Source: Stappia taiwanensis
GTDB taxonomy: Bacteria; Pseudomonadota; Alphaproteobacteria; Rhizobiales; Stappiaceae
Length of the DNA: 64,000 nucleotides
NCBI RefSeq assembly: GCF_014635285.1
Contig: NZ_BMCR01000003.1
Location: forward strand, 124,001-188,000
Reading direction: 5' to 3'
Under the pieces are notes generated by a model. It made no database searches and was not told the origin of the DNA. It was given only the letters and a program-made list of their open reading frames with translations. Shown piece by piece: positions 16,755 to 25,827 of the stretch (position 1 is the stretch's first letter; every line of letters starts with the position of its first letter). The position numbers were made by a program, and so were the translations under genes.

Positions 16755-18014
16755 GTGAACGTACACGCAAACACTCCGCTGCCGGTGCCAAGGCCGCGCG
16801 ATCCGCGGCTCGACTTCTTTCGCGGCATCGGCATGTTCATCATCTTTGTCGCCCATCTGCCGAACAACACCTGGACCTTGTGGATTCCGGCCCGGTTCGG
16901 CTTTTCCGATGCGACCGAGATCTTCGTATTCTGTTCCGGAATGGCCTCGGCCATTGCCTTCGGCCGGGTGTTCGACCAGCGCGGCTGGTGGATGGGCGCG
17001 GCCCGGGTCAGCCATCGCGTCTGGCAGGTCTACTGGGCGCATATCTGCCAGTTTCTGGTGATTGCCGCCGGCCTGATCGCGGTACAGCGCAGCGGTTACC
17101 TCGCCAGTTGCTGCGGCCTGACCCAGGACTATGTCGCCTCGCTGAATCTCGTGCATTTCCTGGACAAGATCGACACCACCCTGCCGGGGCTTCTGACCCT
17201 GACCTATGTGCCGAATTATTTCGACATCCTGCCCATGTACATCGTCATCCTGATGATGCTGCCGCTGGTCATGGCCGCGTCCCGTCTCGGGCGCGGCGCG
17301 GTCTTCGCGCTGATGGGGCTGAGCTGGGGGCTTGCCACCCTGGGCTATCTCGGTCTGCCGGCGGAACCCTGGTCCGACCGGGTCTGGTTCTTCAATCCCT
17401 TCGCCTGGCAGCTGATCTTCTTCACCGGCTTTGCCTTCATGCGCGGCTGGATTCCGGCACCGCCGGTGTGGCGCGGGCTGATCCTGCTGGCCGTGGCCAT
17501 CGTGGTGCTGACCGTGCCGTTTGCCTATTTCCGCGCCTATCAGGCGGTGCCGCTGCTGGCCGAGATGCGGCAGGCCATCGAACCGCTCTGGAACAAGACC
17601 CACTTCGGCATCCTGCGCTTCGTGCATTTCCTCGCGCTGGCCTATCTCGCCTGGGTCGCGGTCGGCTCCGGCGGACGCTATCTCGTCGTCGACAATGGCT
17701 GGGGCCGCTTCGTCAAGGTGGTTCAGAAGGTCGGACAACAGTCGCTGGCGGTGTTTCTCGCCAGTCTGGTGCTGGCTCAGGCGATCGGCATCCTGCGCGA
17801 CATGGCCTGGGGGCGTGGCAACATGCTTGCCGAACTCCTCGCCAATCTGGCGGGTTTCGCCGGGCTGATCGCGGTTGCCTATGTTGTTGCCTGGTACAAG
17901 AGCAATCCTTGGAAACGGGGCGGCGGCTCGGGCGGCAATGGCACGGCCCGGGCGCTCGAAGCCAGCCCGGAACCCTCCACAGACCGGCGGGTGCGGCTCG
18001 AAAGGGCCGGATAG
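16755..18014 (+). CDS. opgC: OpgC protein, periplasmic glucan succinyl/acyl transferase
   Basis: 419 aa, multi-spanning. Begins with GTG at 16755 after GAAGG. The N-terminus RDPRLDFFRGIGMFIIFVAH is the start of the acyltransferase-3-like OpgC fold, which adds succinyl groups to osmoregulated periplasmic glucans at the inner membrane. About ten hydrophobic segments are seen, including LIFFTGFAFMRGW and RFVHFLALAYLAWVAV. Together with mdoH at 8 kb this supports production of substituted periplasmic glucans. No ATG fits the frame near this start, so GTG is preferred. Confidence 0.85.
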   Translation: MNVHANTPLPVPRPRDPRLDFFRGIGMFIIFVAHLPNNTWTLWIPARFGFSDATEIFVFCSGMASAIAFGRVFDQRGWWMGAARVSHRVWQVYWAHICQFLVIAAGLIAVQRSGYLASCCGLTQDYVASLNLVHFLDKIDTTLPGLLTLTYVPNYFDILPMYIVILMMLPLVMAASRLGRGAVFALMGLSWGLATLGYLGLPAEPWSDRVWFFNPFAWQLIFFTGFAFMRGWIPAPPVWRGLILLAVAIVVLTVPFAYFRAYQAVPLLAEMRQAIEPLWNKTHFGILRFVHFLALAYLAWVAVGSGGRYLVVDNGWGRFVKVVQKVGQQSLAVFLASLVLAQAIGILRDMAWGRGNMLAELLANLAGFAGLIAVAYVVAWYKSNPWKRGGGSGGNGTARALEASPEPSTDRRVRLERAG

Positions 18015-18054
18015 CGAAAATCCAGCAAGGCCGGGGGCAGTCTGACGTTCCCCG

Positions 18055-18936
18055 CTAAGGAGCATCTTGCGTGTCGTTCTGCCGGTCCTGCTGAAGATCG
18101 TGGACAAGCGCGCGCCAGGCCCGGGCGATCCAGGCTGCGCGCAGGCTGTGGCCGCCCGCGTGCAGGCAGACCTCCAGGACCGCGTCTCCGGTTTCCTGCC
18201 GCTGGCACCCCAGCCCTTGCGCCGGGGCGGTCTTGGGAAAGACCACCGGCAGCCCGGCTTTGCGTTGCCAGACGGCGAGACTGTCGGCGACGGTCGATTG
18301 GTGCCAGCGCTCGCCGATCGGCCGGCCGGTGAGCGGCACGGTCCGGTCTTCGGTGCCATGCACATGATAAAGGTCGGGGACTGGCGACGGACAGCTCTCC
18401 GGAACCGGCTCCCAGAAGGCGCCGGCAACGGGCGCGTAGCCCGAAAACAGTTCGCCGCGATGGCAGGCGAGGTTCCACACCATCGACCCGCCGATGGAGA
18501 AACCGGCGGCCATCAGGTGCTCCCTGCGGATCGGAAAGCGCCGGGTCAGGTCGGAAACCAGATCCTCGAAAAAGGCGAAGTCATCCCGTAGCGCGTCTGG
18601 AGCTCCGGGATAGGACCAGGTGCCGTCCTTGCCCTCCGGGAGGACAACGGCGACGTTCAGCTGGTTGGCAAGCTGGGTCCAGGCCGGGTTGCGCAGTTCC
18701 GTGCGCGCCGATCCGCGCCAGCCGTGCAGAAAGACGATGGCGCCGAGCGGCGTGCGTTCGTTCCACCCTTCCGGAACGCGGATGCGGTATTCGCCCGTGG
18801 CGATCCGGCACGGAGTGTCCACGCCGCAGCTTGGCGCGCCGTTGCCGGGCCATGCGGGGAAGATCAGGAGCAAGGCGAGGCCGGGCAGGGCCGCCGCCAC
18901 GCGGCGCAAGAGGGGCGGTCGCTGCGCCATCGGCAA
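18055..18936 (-). CDS. secreted PHB-depolymerase-family esterase
   Basis: 293 aa with a signal peptide: basic MPMAQRPPLLRRVAAALPG, a hydrophobic stretch, then cleavage near NGAPS. The alpha/beta hydrolase core has the oxyanion region FLHGWRGSA, nucleophile elbow AAGFSIGGSMVW (Ser), an Asp in HGTEDRTVP and a His in AGGHSLRAAW. The pattern is that of the LpqC/PhaC-depolymerase-like esterases. The substrate is not known; feruloyl esterase and polyhydroxyalkanoate depolymerase activities occur in this family. It is convergent with opgC over 40 bp. Confidence 0.82.
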   Translation of the reverse strand: MPMAQRPPLLRRVAAALPGLALLLIFPAWPGNGAPSCGVDTPCRIATGEYRIRVPEGWNERTPLGAIVFLHGWRGSARTELRNPAWTQLANQLNVAVVLPEGKDGTWSYPGAPDALRDDFAFFEDLVSDLTRRFPIRREHLMAAGFSIGGSMVWNLACHRGELFSGYAPVAGAFWEPVPESCPSPVPDLYHVHGTEDRTVPLTGRPIGERWHQSTVADSLAVWQRKAGLPVVFPKTAPAQGLGCQRQETGDAVLEVCLHAGGHSLRAAWIARAWRALVHDLQQDRQNDTQDAP

Positions 18937-19047
18937 GCCTCCGGTCCATCGGTTCGCTGCCGATAGAATGACCGGTCTGGCCGTTGCCGCAAGCTGTGTT
19001 CGCCCGCCGTCACATCACGGCTTGGTGAGGACGGCGGGCGGATATCG

Positions 19048-19188
19048 TCAGAGAATGGCCCAGCGGATCGCCCCGGCGATGATGAAAAGGGCCAGCACCC
19101 CGGCCAGCCACAGACCGGCGAACCAGGCCAGCCGGCGGCTGAGGCCGCCGGGAGGGTGGTGCTTGTCCTGACCGTCTTGCCGGATCAT
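19048..19188 (-). CDS. DUF2474 small membrane protein of bd oxidase (CydX-like)
   Basis: 46 aa. Starts MIRQDGQDKHH and has one membrane segment, LAWFAGLWLAGVLALFIIAG. The ATG shares one base with the cydB TGA (TGATG), so it is the third coupled gene of the oxidase operon. DUF2474 proteins occur behind cydB in cyanide-insensitive-type oxidases and probably act as a small structural subunit like CydX. Confidence 0.85.
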   Translation of the reverse strand: MIRQDGQDKHHPPGGLSRRLAWFAGLWLAGVLALFIIAGAIRWAIL

Positions 19189-20195
19189 CAGTGATACCCC
19201 TCGCCGATCCGCACCTTGCCGCGAAACACCCAATAGGCATAGCCGCTATAGGCAAGGATCATCGGCACCAGCACGAGCGCGCCCACCAGCAGGAACAGCA
19301 GCGAGGACTGCGGTGCGGCCGCCTGCCAGATGGTGATGTGCGGCGGCACGATATGCGGGAAGAGGCTGATGCCAAGGCCGATATAGCTGACCAGGAAGAG
19401 ACCGAGGCCAGCAAGGAACGGCAGGCCGTCCCGGGTGCCCGACAGGCTGCGGAACAGGAGAACGGCAAGGGCGGCGACCATCAGCGGCACCGGCGCGGTG
19501 TACAGGATCTGCGGCATGGTGAACCAGCGCTCCGCGAACTGCGGGTGGAGGAACGGGGTCCACAGGCTGACGATGCCGATGACGCCGATCATCAGGACGG
19601 CGAAGATCCGGGCCTTTTCGCGGAAATGGGCCTGGGTCGGGCCTTCGCATTTCCAGATCAGCCAGCAGGCACCGAGCAGCGCGTAGCCGACCACCAGTGC
19701 CACGCCCGTCATGAGGGAGAACGGGCTCAGCCAATCAAGCCAGCCGCCCGCATAGCTGCGGCCCTCGACGGCGATGCCCTGAACCACCGCGCCAAGGGCG
19801 ACCCCTTGCGCGAAAGCGGCGGTCAGGGAGCCGAGGAAGAAGGCGATGTCCCAGATCCAGCGGCGTTCCGGGCGCGCCTTGAAGCGGAATTCGAACACCA
19901 CGCCCCGAAAGACCAGCCCGAGCAGCATGGCGATGATCGGTGCGTAGAGCGCCGGCATCAGCACCGAATAGGCAAGCGGGAACACGGCGTAGAGCCCGCC
20001 GCCGCCCAGCACCAGCCAGGTTTCGTTGCCATCCCATACCGGCGCGATCGAATTCATCATCAGATCGCGTTCCGTCGCCGAGCGGGCGGTGGGGAACAGG
20101 ATGCCGATGCCGAGATCGAAGCCGTCGAGCACGACATAGATGAAGACGGCGGCGGCGATGATGAGAGCCCAGACGAGGGCGAGATCGATTTCCAT
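19188..20195 (-). CDS. cydB: cytochrome bd-type (cyanide-insensitive) quinol oxidase subunit II
   Basis: 335 aa with eight or nine membrane segments. Typical N-terminus WALIIAAAVFIYVVLDGFDL with GIGILFPTARSATERDLMMN (separate stretches) and the early PVWDGNETWLVLGGGGLYAVFP motif seen in all CydB/CioB proteins. It stabilises the haem groups held by CydA. The gene starts 5 bp after cydA and is coupled to the DUF2474 gene. The complex oxidises ubiquinol and reduces O2 to water at high affinity. Confidence 0.95.
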   Translation of the reverse strand: MEIDLALVWALIIAAAVFIYVVLDGFDLGIGILFPTARSATERDLMMNSIAPVWDGNETWLVLGGGGLYAVFPLAYSVLMPALYAPIIAMLLGLVFRGVVFEFRFKARPERRWIWDIAFFLGSLTAAFAQGVALGAVVQGIAVEGRSYAGGWLDWLSPFSLMTGVALVVGYALLGACWLIWKCEGPTQAHFREKARIFAVLMIGVIGIVSLWTPFLHPQFAERWFTMPQILYTAPVPLMVAALAVLLFRSLSGTRDGLPFLAGLGLFLVSYIGLGISLFPHIVPPHITIWQAAAPQSSLLFLLVGALVLVPMILAYSGYAYWVFRGKVRIGEGYH

Positions 20196-20200
20196 CCGGT

Positions 20201-21607
20201 CTACTCCGTCGTGTTCGAGGGATGGGGGTCGGTAAAGGCGGGGGCCGGGGTCACGCCGGCGGCGCGCGCCGGTTCACCGGGTGTCGGGCCACTTCCGGTT
20301 TCAGGGCTACGCGACATGGCGGCGAGCATGTAGCCGGTGCCGATACCGAAGACGATGAAATAGACGATGATGAAGATCACCAATGAGGTGGCCACCGCCG
20401 GCGCATCAACCGGCGAGATGCTGTCGCTGGTGCGCAGCAGCCCATAGACCGTGTAGGGCTGGCGGCCCACCTCCGTGGTGATCCAGCCGGCAAGCACGGC
20501 GATGAAGCCGGAGGGCCCCATCACCATGGCAGCGCGGTGCAGCAGCGGGGTCTCGTAGAGCGTGCCCCGGTAGCGCAGCCACAGGCTCCAAAGCCCCATG
20601 CCGAGCATCAGGAACCCGAGCCCGACCATCACCCGGAAGGAGAAGAACAGGATCGCCGCATCCGGCCAGTCCTCGCGCGGGAAGTCCTTCAGCCCCGGCA
20701 CCCGCCCATCAAGGGAATGGGTGAGGATGATGCTGCCAAGCAGGGGAATTTCGACCTTGTAGTCGGTTTCGGCTTTCTCCATGTCGGGGATGCCGAACAG
20801 GATCAACGGTGCACCGTTCCCGCCCTCGAAGTGTCCTTCCATGGCGGCGATCTTGGCCGGCTGGTGCTCCAGCGTGTTGAGCCCATGCATGTCGCCGGCG
20901 AAGATCTGCACCGGTGTGACGATTGCCGCCATCCACATGGCCATGGAGAACATCACTCGCGCGGCGTCGTTGGTGCGGTCCTTCAGCAGATGATAGGCGC
21001 CGACCGCGCCGACGACGAAAGCCGTCGTCAGATAGGCCGCCAGCATCATGTGCACGAAACGGAACGGGAAGGACGGGTTGAAGACGATCTCCAACCAGTT
21101 TTCCGGGGCGAACTGGCCTGCCTCGTTGATCGTGTAGCCGGCGGGCGTCTGCATCCAGCTGTTGGCCGAAAGGATCCAGAAGCCGGAAAGTGCGGTGCCG
21201 AGGGCGACCATCGCGGTTGCCGTGAAATGCAGCCGTGGGCCGACACGGTTGAGGCCGAACAGCATGATGCCGAGGAACCCGGCCTCCAGGAAGAACGCCG
21301 AGAGCACCTCGTAGCCCATCAGCGGACCGAGGATTGGTCCGGTCTTGTCGGCGAACACGGCCCAGTTGGTGCCGAACTGATAGGACATGACGATGCCGGA
21401 GACCACGCCCATGCCGAAGGCGACGGCGAAGATCTTCAGCCAGTAGTGAAACAGCCGGAGATAGACCTCCCGCTTGGTGGTCAGCCACAGGCCCTCCAGC
21501 ACCATCAGGAAGCTGGCGAGGCCGATGGTGAAGGAGGGAAAGATGATGTGAAAGGAGATCGTAAAGGCGAATTGTATTCGCGCCAGATCGACTGCCGAAA
21601 TGTCCAT
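20201..21607 (-). CDS. cydA: cytochrome bd-type (cyanide-insensitive) quinol oxidase subunit I
   Basis: 468 aa, the length of CioA-type subunits with a short Q-loop. Visible are the N-terminal haem-ligand region FAFTISFHIIFPSFTIG, FGTNWAVFADKTGPILGPLM, LEAGFLGIMLFG, and GRQPYTVYGLLRTSDSIS in place of the GRQPW stretch of E. coli CydA. It is the first gene of the cydA-cydB-DUF2474 operon, with AGGAGAG as ribosome site. The 218-bp gap upstream shows no certain regulator site. No cydDC genes are present in the window. Confidence 0.95.
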   Translation of the reverse strand: MDISAVDLARIQFAFTISFHIIFPSFTIGLASFLMVLEGLWLTTKREVYLRLFHYWLKIFAVAFGMGVVSGIVMSYQFGTNWAVFADKTGPILGPLMGYEVLSAFFLEAGFLGIMLFGLNRVGPRLHFTATAMVALGTALSGFWILSANSWMQTPAGYTINEAGQFAPENWLEIVFNPSFPFRFVHMMLAAYLTTAFVVGAVGAYHLLKDRTNDAARVMFSMAMWMAAIVTPVQIFAGDMHGLNTLEHQPAKIAAMEGHFEGGNGAPLILFGIPDMEKAETDYKVEIPLLGSIILTHSLDGRVPGLKDFPREDWPDAAILFFSFRVMVGLGFLMLGMGLWSLWLRYRGTLYETPLLHRAAMVMGPSGFIAVLAGWITTEVGRQPYTVYGLLRTSDSISPVDAPAVATSLVIFIIVYFIVFGIGTGYMLAAMSRSPETGSGPTPGEPARAAGVTPAPAFTDPHPSNTTE

Positions 21608-21825
21608 TACATACTCTCTCCTGTCTCCGTCCTATGTGCTGTGCAACCCTGGGGATCGTATCCTAGCATACCCGGTTGCTGTCGGCGGTGCCGGCGCTCA
21701 TATCGTCGGCACGTGCCTGGTTTCGTTCGGCAAAATGGCGCATCTGCCGGTTACGACCATGTGACAGATTGAACCGCGTCCCGCCGCCGCGCGGCGCCAT
21801 GACGCGCAGGCGGACGGCAGGAATG

Positions 21826-22641
21826 CTATTCACCCTCGGTCGGGATATGGATCGTCCGCCCGCAATGCTTGCAGTGGACCGCGTCCGGATCGTGCCGTGA
21901 CAGGCCGCAATCGGGGCAGGTGTAGTTGATCTTCTGGGGGCGGAAGATCGTCTGCACGAGCCGCAGGAACAGGCCGACGCCAAAGATCATGATCACCACG
22001 GTGAGGAAGCGACCGAAACTGTCGGTCATGGTGATATCGCCGAAGCCGGTCGTGGTCAGCGTGGTCACCGTGTAGTAGAGCGCGTCCAGATAGGTGTTGA
22101 TCTCCGGATTGCGGTGGGCCTCCGCCACATAGACGATGGCCGTCACAACGAAGACGAAGACGACCAGGTTGATCGCCGACTGGATGATCTCTTCGTTCCG
22201 GCGGAAGAAGGCCGAGGCGTCGCGCAGCTCTTTCAAGAGGTGGTAGGAGCGCAGCAGCCGCAGCATCCGCACCACGCGCAGGAAGGCGAGATTCTCGATG
22301 AAGGCACTGGCCAGCAGCGACAGGATCACCACCAGATCGGTCACGGCGGTGAACTCGAAGGCGGCGCGCACCGGTCGGTGTGCGGCGGCAAGCCGCAGCA
22401 GGTAGTCGGCCGTGAGTACGGTGGCGATCAGGTAATCGGCAATGTGATTGGACCGGTTCGGATCGAGCATCGACGAGATCACGAAATAAGTGATGGTCAC
22501 GATGTCGAAGGTGAGCAGCGCCAGCCGCCAGCGCTGGGCACCCGGCGTCATGCCGTAGTAGAGGCGGCGCACGCCGGCGCGAAAGCGCTGGAACCGCGTA
22601 TCGGTCTGCGCTGTGCCGGACGGATTCGGATGCGATGTCAT
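21826..22641 (-). CDS. voltage-gated-type K+ channel with C-terminal zinc ribbon
   Basis: 271 aa from the ATG at 22641 (an upstream in-frame ATG at 22683 would add 14 residues). Six-segment channel: an S4-like segment FLRVVRMLRLLRSYHLLKEL with regularly spaced Arg, a pore helix and selectivity filter TTLTTTGFGD, and S6 FLTVVIMIFGVGLFLRLVQ. After S6 a zinc ribbon follows with two Cys pairs, CPDCG and CKHCG, near the end. The filter predicts K+ selectivity. The zinc ribbon tail is unusual for a channel and may sense metal or redox state; that is inference. Confidence 0.85.
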   Translation of the reverse strand: MTSHPNPSGTAQTDTRFQRFRAGVRRLYYGMTPGAQRWRLALLTFDIVTITYFVISSMLDPNRSNHIADYLIATVLTADYLLRLAAAHRPVRAAFEFTAVTDLVVILSLLASAFIENLAFLRVVRMLRLLRSYHLLKELRDASAFFRRNEEIIQSAINLVVFVFVVTAIVYVAEAHRNPEINTYLDALYYTVTTLTTTGFGDITMTDSFGRFLTVVIMIFGVGLFLRLVQTIFRPQKINYTCPDCGLSRHDPDAVHCKHCGRTIHIPTEGE

Positions 22642-22940
22642 GCCTTGACAAGAGCGCGACGACGGGGCCGGCGTCAATGGCAATACAGCGTCCTGGCAAG
22701 TCCGCCGGGACGGAAAACCTTAATGGTTCGTCAACGGTTTTGGACTCTTGCGCGAATCGGGTCAGAATTTGCAACCGGCGACGGCTGTCTGACCGCTCCG
22801 TCGCCGATCTTGGGTCGGTGTGTGCAAGACACGCCGGATCGAGGGACGATTCAGGGAAGCATGTTTGTCAAACCGGATGCCCGCAGCTCCGCTCATGGGG
22901 CGGGGGCGGCACGGGTGAGAGTGAAACAGGGGTTGGTGTC

Positions 22941-23234
22941 ATGTCGCGTCTTCAGCTTGCCCTTCCGACGCTGGACGATTCCCTGCGTTTCGCCGAGCGG
23001 CACGTCGGCGACATTCTGCACACGCCGAAATCGCCGGATGGCGCCGCTTATCGGTTCATCGTCCGCGGCCCAGGCCGCTTCGGCGAAGGGGCGCGAAGCG
23101 GCCGCGCCATCGAGATCGTGGCGACGACCCGCCGGGAGGCCGAGTTGAAGCGCCTGCACGCGGTCGCCACCAGCATTGCCCGGTATCTGGAAGAGCGCAT
23201 CGCGGCGGAACAGCCCGGGGTCGCCGCCGAGTAG
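22941..23234 (+). CDS. hypothetical protein, 97 aa
   Basis: Starts MSRLQLALPTLDDSLRFAER. Predicted alpha/beta, with a strand region AYRFIVRGPGRFGEG and IEIVATTRREAELKRLHAVA leading into a C-terminal helix. No family recognised and no membrane segment. The ATG at 22941 follows AGGGGTTGGTGTC, a plausible ribosome site. The 299 bp upstream (22642-22940) hold nothing recognisable. The gene stands between the K+ channel (divergent) and the dipeptidase (convergent). Confidence 0.5.
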   Translation: MSRLQLALPTLDDSLRFAERHVGDILHTPKSPDGAAYRFIVRGPGRFGEGARSGRAIEIVATTRREAELKRLHAVATSIARYLEERIAAEQPGVAAE

Positions 23235-23269
23235 TCCGTCGGGCGCTTGGCCGCAAGGTCAGGTGGAGC

Positions 23270-24325
23270 TCAGGCCCAGGTGCGTTCCAGCACCGAGACC
23301 CAGTTGCGCCAGGCGATCTTTTCGATCAGGTCTTCGCCGTAGCCGGCCTTGCGAAAGGCGTCGATCAGTTTGGGCAGCCCGGCTGCATCGCCGATGGCGC
23401 CGGGCACCATGCAGCCATCGAAATCGGAACCGAGGGCCACTCCGTCCTCGCCGAGCCGCTCCAGCAGATGGTCGACGTGACGGACCATCAGCTCAAGCGG
23501 CGTGTCGCTGCGATGGGCGCCGTCCGGGCGCAGGAAGGCAACGTGGAAGTTGAGGCCGACCAGACCGCCGCTTTCGGCGACCGCGTCGAGTTGCCGGTCG
23601 GTCAGGTTGCGCGAGGACGGGCAAATCGCATGGGCGTTCGAATGGGAGGCGACCAGCGGACGGTCGCTGAGCCCGGCGACGTCCCAGAACCCCTTCTCGG
23701 TGATATGCGACAGGTCGATCATGATGCCGAGCCGATTGCAGGCCCGCACCAGATCGCAGCCGGCCTCTGTCAGCCCCGGACCGGTGTCCGGTGAGGCCGG
23801 ACAGGTCATCGGCACCCCATGGCCGAAGATGTTGGACCGGCTCCAGACCGGGCCAAGCGAGCGCAACCCGGCGGAATGGAGCACTTCCAGCGATGTCAAC
23901 TCCGCGTCGATCGCCTCCGCCCCCTCGATATGCAGCACCATCGCCAGCACGTCGGAGGCAATGGCGGCGCGAATCTCCGTGGCATCGCGGCAGATCGCGA
24001 CCTGGCCGTCGCTGTCGCGCGCCAGCCGTAGAGCGCGGGCGGCCAGCTTCAGGGTGAAGTCGAGAGCGGGGCCATGGGCCACCTCGGCGTAGTTGGCCGG
24101 GTCGTCGGGGCGGTAGGGGGTCGCCGTATCGTCGCAGGCGCGCGAGGGCACATACATGGCGAACAATCCGCCGGCGAACCCGCCCTCTCGTGCGCGCGGC
24201 AAGTCGATATGTTCACGGCTGGAGCGCTCGAAGAACGAACGTTCCCGTGGTGTCCCGGCGCCGAGTTCGAGTTTCAGCAAGGTGTCGTTATGGCCGTCGA
24301 ACACGGGGACGGGGCGAGGCTGCAT
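23270..24325 (-). CDS. membrane dipeptidase, peptidase M19 family
   Basis: 351 aa zinc dipeptidase. Metal-binding elements seen: H-x-D in FDGHNDTLL at the N-terminus, the bridging Glu in MVLHIEGAEAI, His in IMIDLSHITEKGFW, and His in VASHSNAHAICPSSRNLTD (part). The C-terminal Asp is in GSDFDGCMVPG. Members cleave dipeptides, including those with D-residues, and some act on beta-lactams. No signal peptide, so cytoplasmic. A single gene, separated by 187 bp from mtnA. Confidence 0.93.
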   Translation of the reverse strand: MQPRPVPVFDGHNDTLLKLELGAGTPRERSFFERSSREHIDLPRAREGGFAGGLFAMYVPSRACDDTATPYRPDDPANYAEVAHGPALDFTLKLAARALRLARDSDGQVAICRDATEIRAAIASDVLAMVLHIEGAEAIDAELTSLEVLHSAGLRSLGPVWSRSNIFGHGVPMTCPASPDTGPGLTEAGCDLVRACNRLGIMIDLSHITEKGFWDVAGLSDRPLVASHSNAHAICPSSRNLTDRQLDAVAESGGLVGLNFHVAFLRPDGAHRSDTPLELMVRHVDHLLERLGEDGVALGSDFDGCMVPGAIGDAAGLPKLIDAFRKAGYGEDLIEKIAWRNWVSVLERTWA

Positions 24326-24512
24326 GGGGAACTCCTGATAGGGACCAGCGCGCGGTATGGAGGCGAAGTCTTGCCGCCGCCAGCGGGCATTGCAAGGGGA
24401 GAGAGAGGAAATTCAAAGGCGGCGCACCGCGCGCCATCGGTGACACCTTGGCCGATGGGGTCCGGGGGACCGGCGCGGAAGCTCCGCGCTCAGTCCGGGA
24501 TCGCCGGTCCGT

Positions 24513-25613
24513 TCAGGCGACCGCCCGTTCGGGGAACAGTGAGGCCAGGCCCGCCTGGCTGGCGCTGCACACGCCGCGCTCGGTGATCAGCCCGGTCACC
24601 AGCCGTGCCGGCGTCACGTCGAAGGCCGGGTTGGCCGCCGGCGAGGTCGGCGGGGCGATCAACACCTTGTCGACAACCCCGTCGGGCCGGCGCCCGTGCA
24701 CCCAGGTCACCTCGGCGCCGTCGCGCTCCTCGATCGGGATCTCGCGCACGCCGTCGCGCACGGTCCAGTCGATGGTCGAGGAGGGCAGGGCGACATAGAA
24801 GGGCACGCCGTTGTCCTGTGCCGCCAGGGCCTTCAGATAGGTGCCGATCTTGTTGCAGACATCGCCAAGCGCCGTGGTCCGGTCGGTTCCGGTGATCACC
24901 ATGTCGACCTGACCGTGCTGCATCAGATGCCCGCCCGCATTGTCGACGATCAGCGTGTGCGGCACCCCGTGCCTGCCCAGCTCCCAGGCGGTCAGGCTCG
25001 CACCCTGATTGCGCGGTCGGGTCTCGTCCACATAGACATGCACCTTCAGCCCGGCATCATGCGCCTGGTAGATCGGCGAGGTGGCGGTGCCCCAGTCGAC
25101 GGTGGCGAGCCAGCCGGCATTGCAATGGGTGAGGATGTTCACCGGCTCGCCCGCCGGCTTGCGCGCGGCCAGCGCGCGGATCAGCTCCAGCCCGTGGCTG
25201 CCGATGGCATGGTTGACGGCGACATCCTCGTCGCAGACCTCGGCGGCGAAATGCCACGCGGCCTCGGCCCGTTCAGTCGGGCTGAGTGGCGCTACCCGGG
25301 CCATCACCGCGTCGAGCGCCCATTTCAGGTTGATCGCCGTCGGCCGCGTGGCGATCAGCGTGTCATAGCCCGCCTTGAGGGCGCTGTCGCTGGCGTCTTC
25401 GCGCAGGGCGATCGCCATGCCATAGGCCGCCGTCGCGCCGATCAGCGGCGCGCCGCGCACCCACATGTCGCGGATCGCCACCGCGGCCTCGTCGAGGCTG
25501 CTGAGCTCCAGGGTGACGAATTCATGCGGCAGCCGGGTCTGGTCGATGATCCCGGCGCTGCGGCCGTCCGCCCCGGCCCAGATGGAGCGGTAGGCGGTGC
25601 CGTCGATTTTCAT
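24513..25613 (-). CDS. mtnA: S-methyl-5-thioribose-1-phosphate isomerase
   Basis: 366 aa, normal for MtnA. Recognisable motifs are [36 protein letters not shown] with the catalytic Cys, the catalytic Asp in [21 protein letters not shown] (shortened: GTDRT, NKIGTY), and [12 protein letters not shown]. It isomerises methylthioribose-1-phosphate to methylthioribulose-1-phosphate in methionine salvage. The divergent class II aldolase gene 214 bp away suggests the product is cleaved rather than fully salvaged. No mtnP, mtnK, mtnB or mtnC gene is in the window. Confidence 0.95.
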   Translation of the reverse strand: MKIDGTAYRSIWAGADGRSAGIIDQTRLPHEFVTLELSSLDEAAVAIRDMWVRGAPLIGATAAYGMAIALREDASDSALKAGYDTLIATRPTAINLKWALDAVMARVAPLSPTERAEAAWHFAAEVCDEDVAVNHAIGSHGLELIRALAARKPAGEPVNILTHCNAGWLATVDWGTATSPIYQAHDAGLKVHVYVDETRPRNQGASLTAWELGRHGVPHTLIVDNAGGHLMQHGQVDMVITGTDRTTALGDVCNKIGTYLKALAAQDNGVPFYVALPSSTIDWTVRDGVREIPIEERDGAEVTWVHGRRPDGVVDKVLIAPPTSPAANPAFDVTPARLVTGLITERGVCSASQAGLASLFPERAVA

Positions 25614-25827
25614 GAGTGTTCTCCGTTGAGGTCCATCCGGATGGTGCGGGTCTGGTGATCCTGGATGGGGTCATATCCTGGGAAGCCGAAACGAATTATG
25701 TCAAAGGCAATCGACAGATGATAGTTGCCTTGTCGGGGCATCCGCCGGCGGGCCGGTGGCGACCTTTATCTGGACGCGAGGGAAAGGCTCTCGTGCGCCT
25801 TTCGCAGCAAGCAGGACGAAGACCAGC

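Noticed and set aside
19191-20333. 380-codon frame opposite cydB
   Set aside because: Highly charged, low-complexity shadow of a membrane-protein gene.
25614-25827. SAM riboswitch before mtnA
   Set aside because: No recognisable SAM-I or SAM-II core; the gap is a plain divergent region with only a loose TTGACA box toward mtnA.
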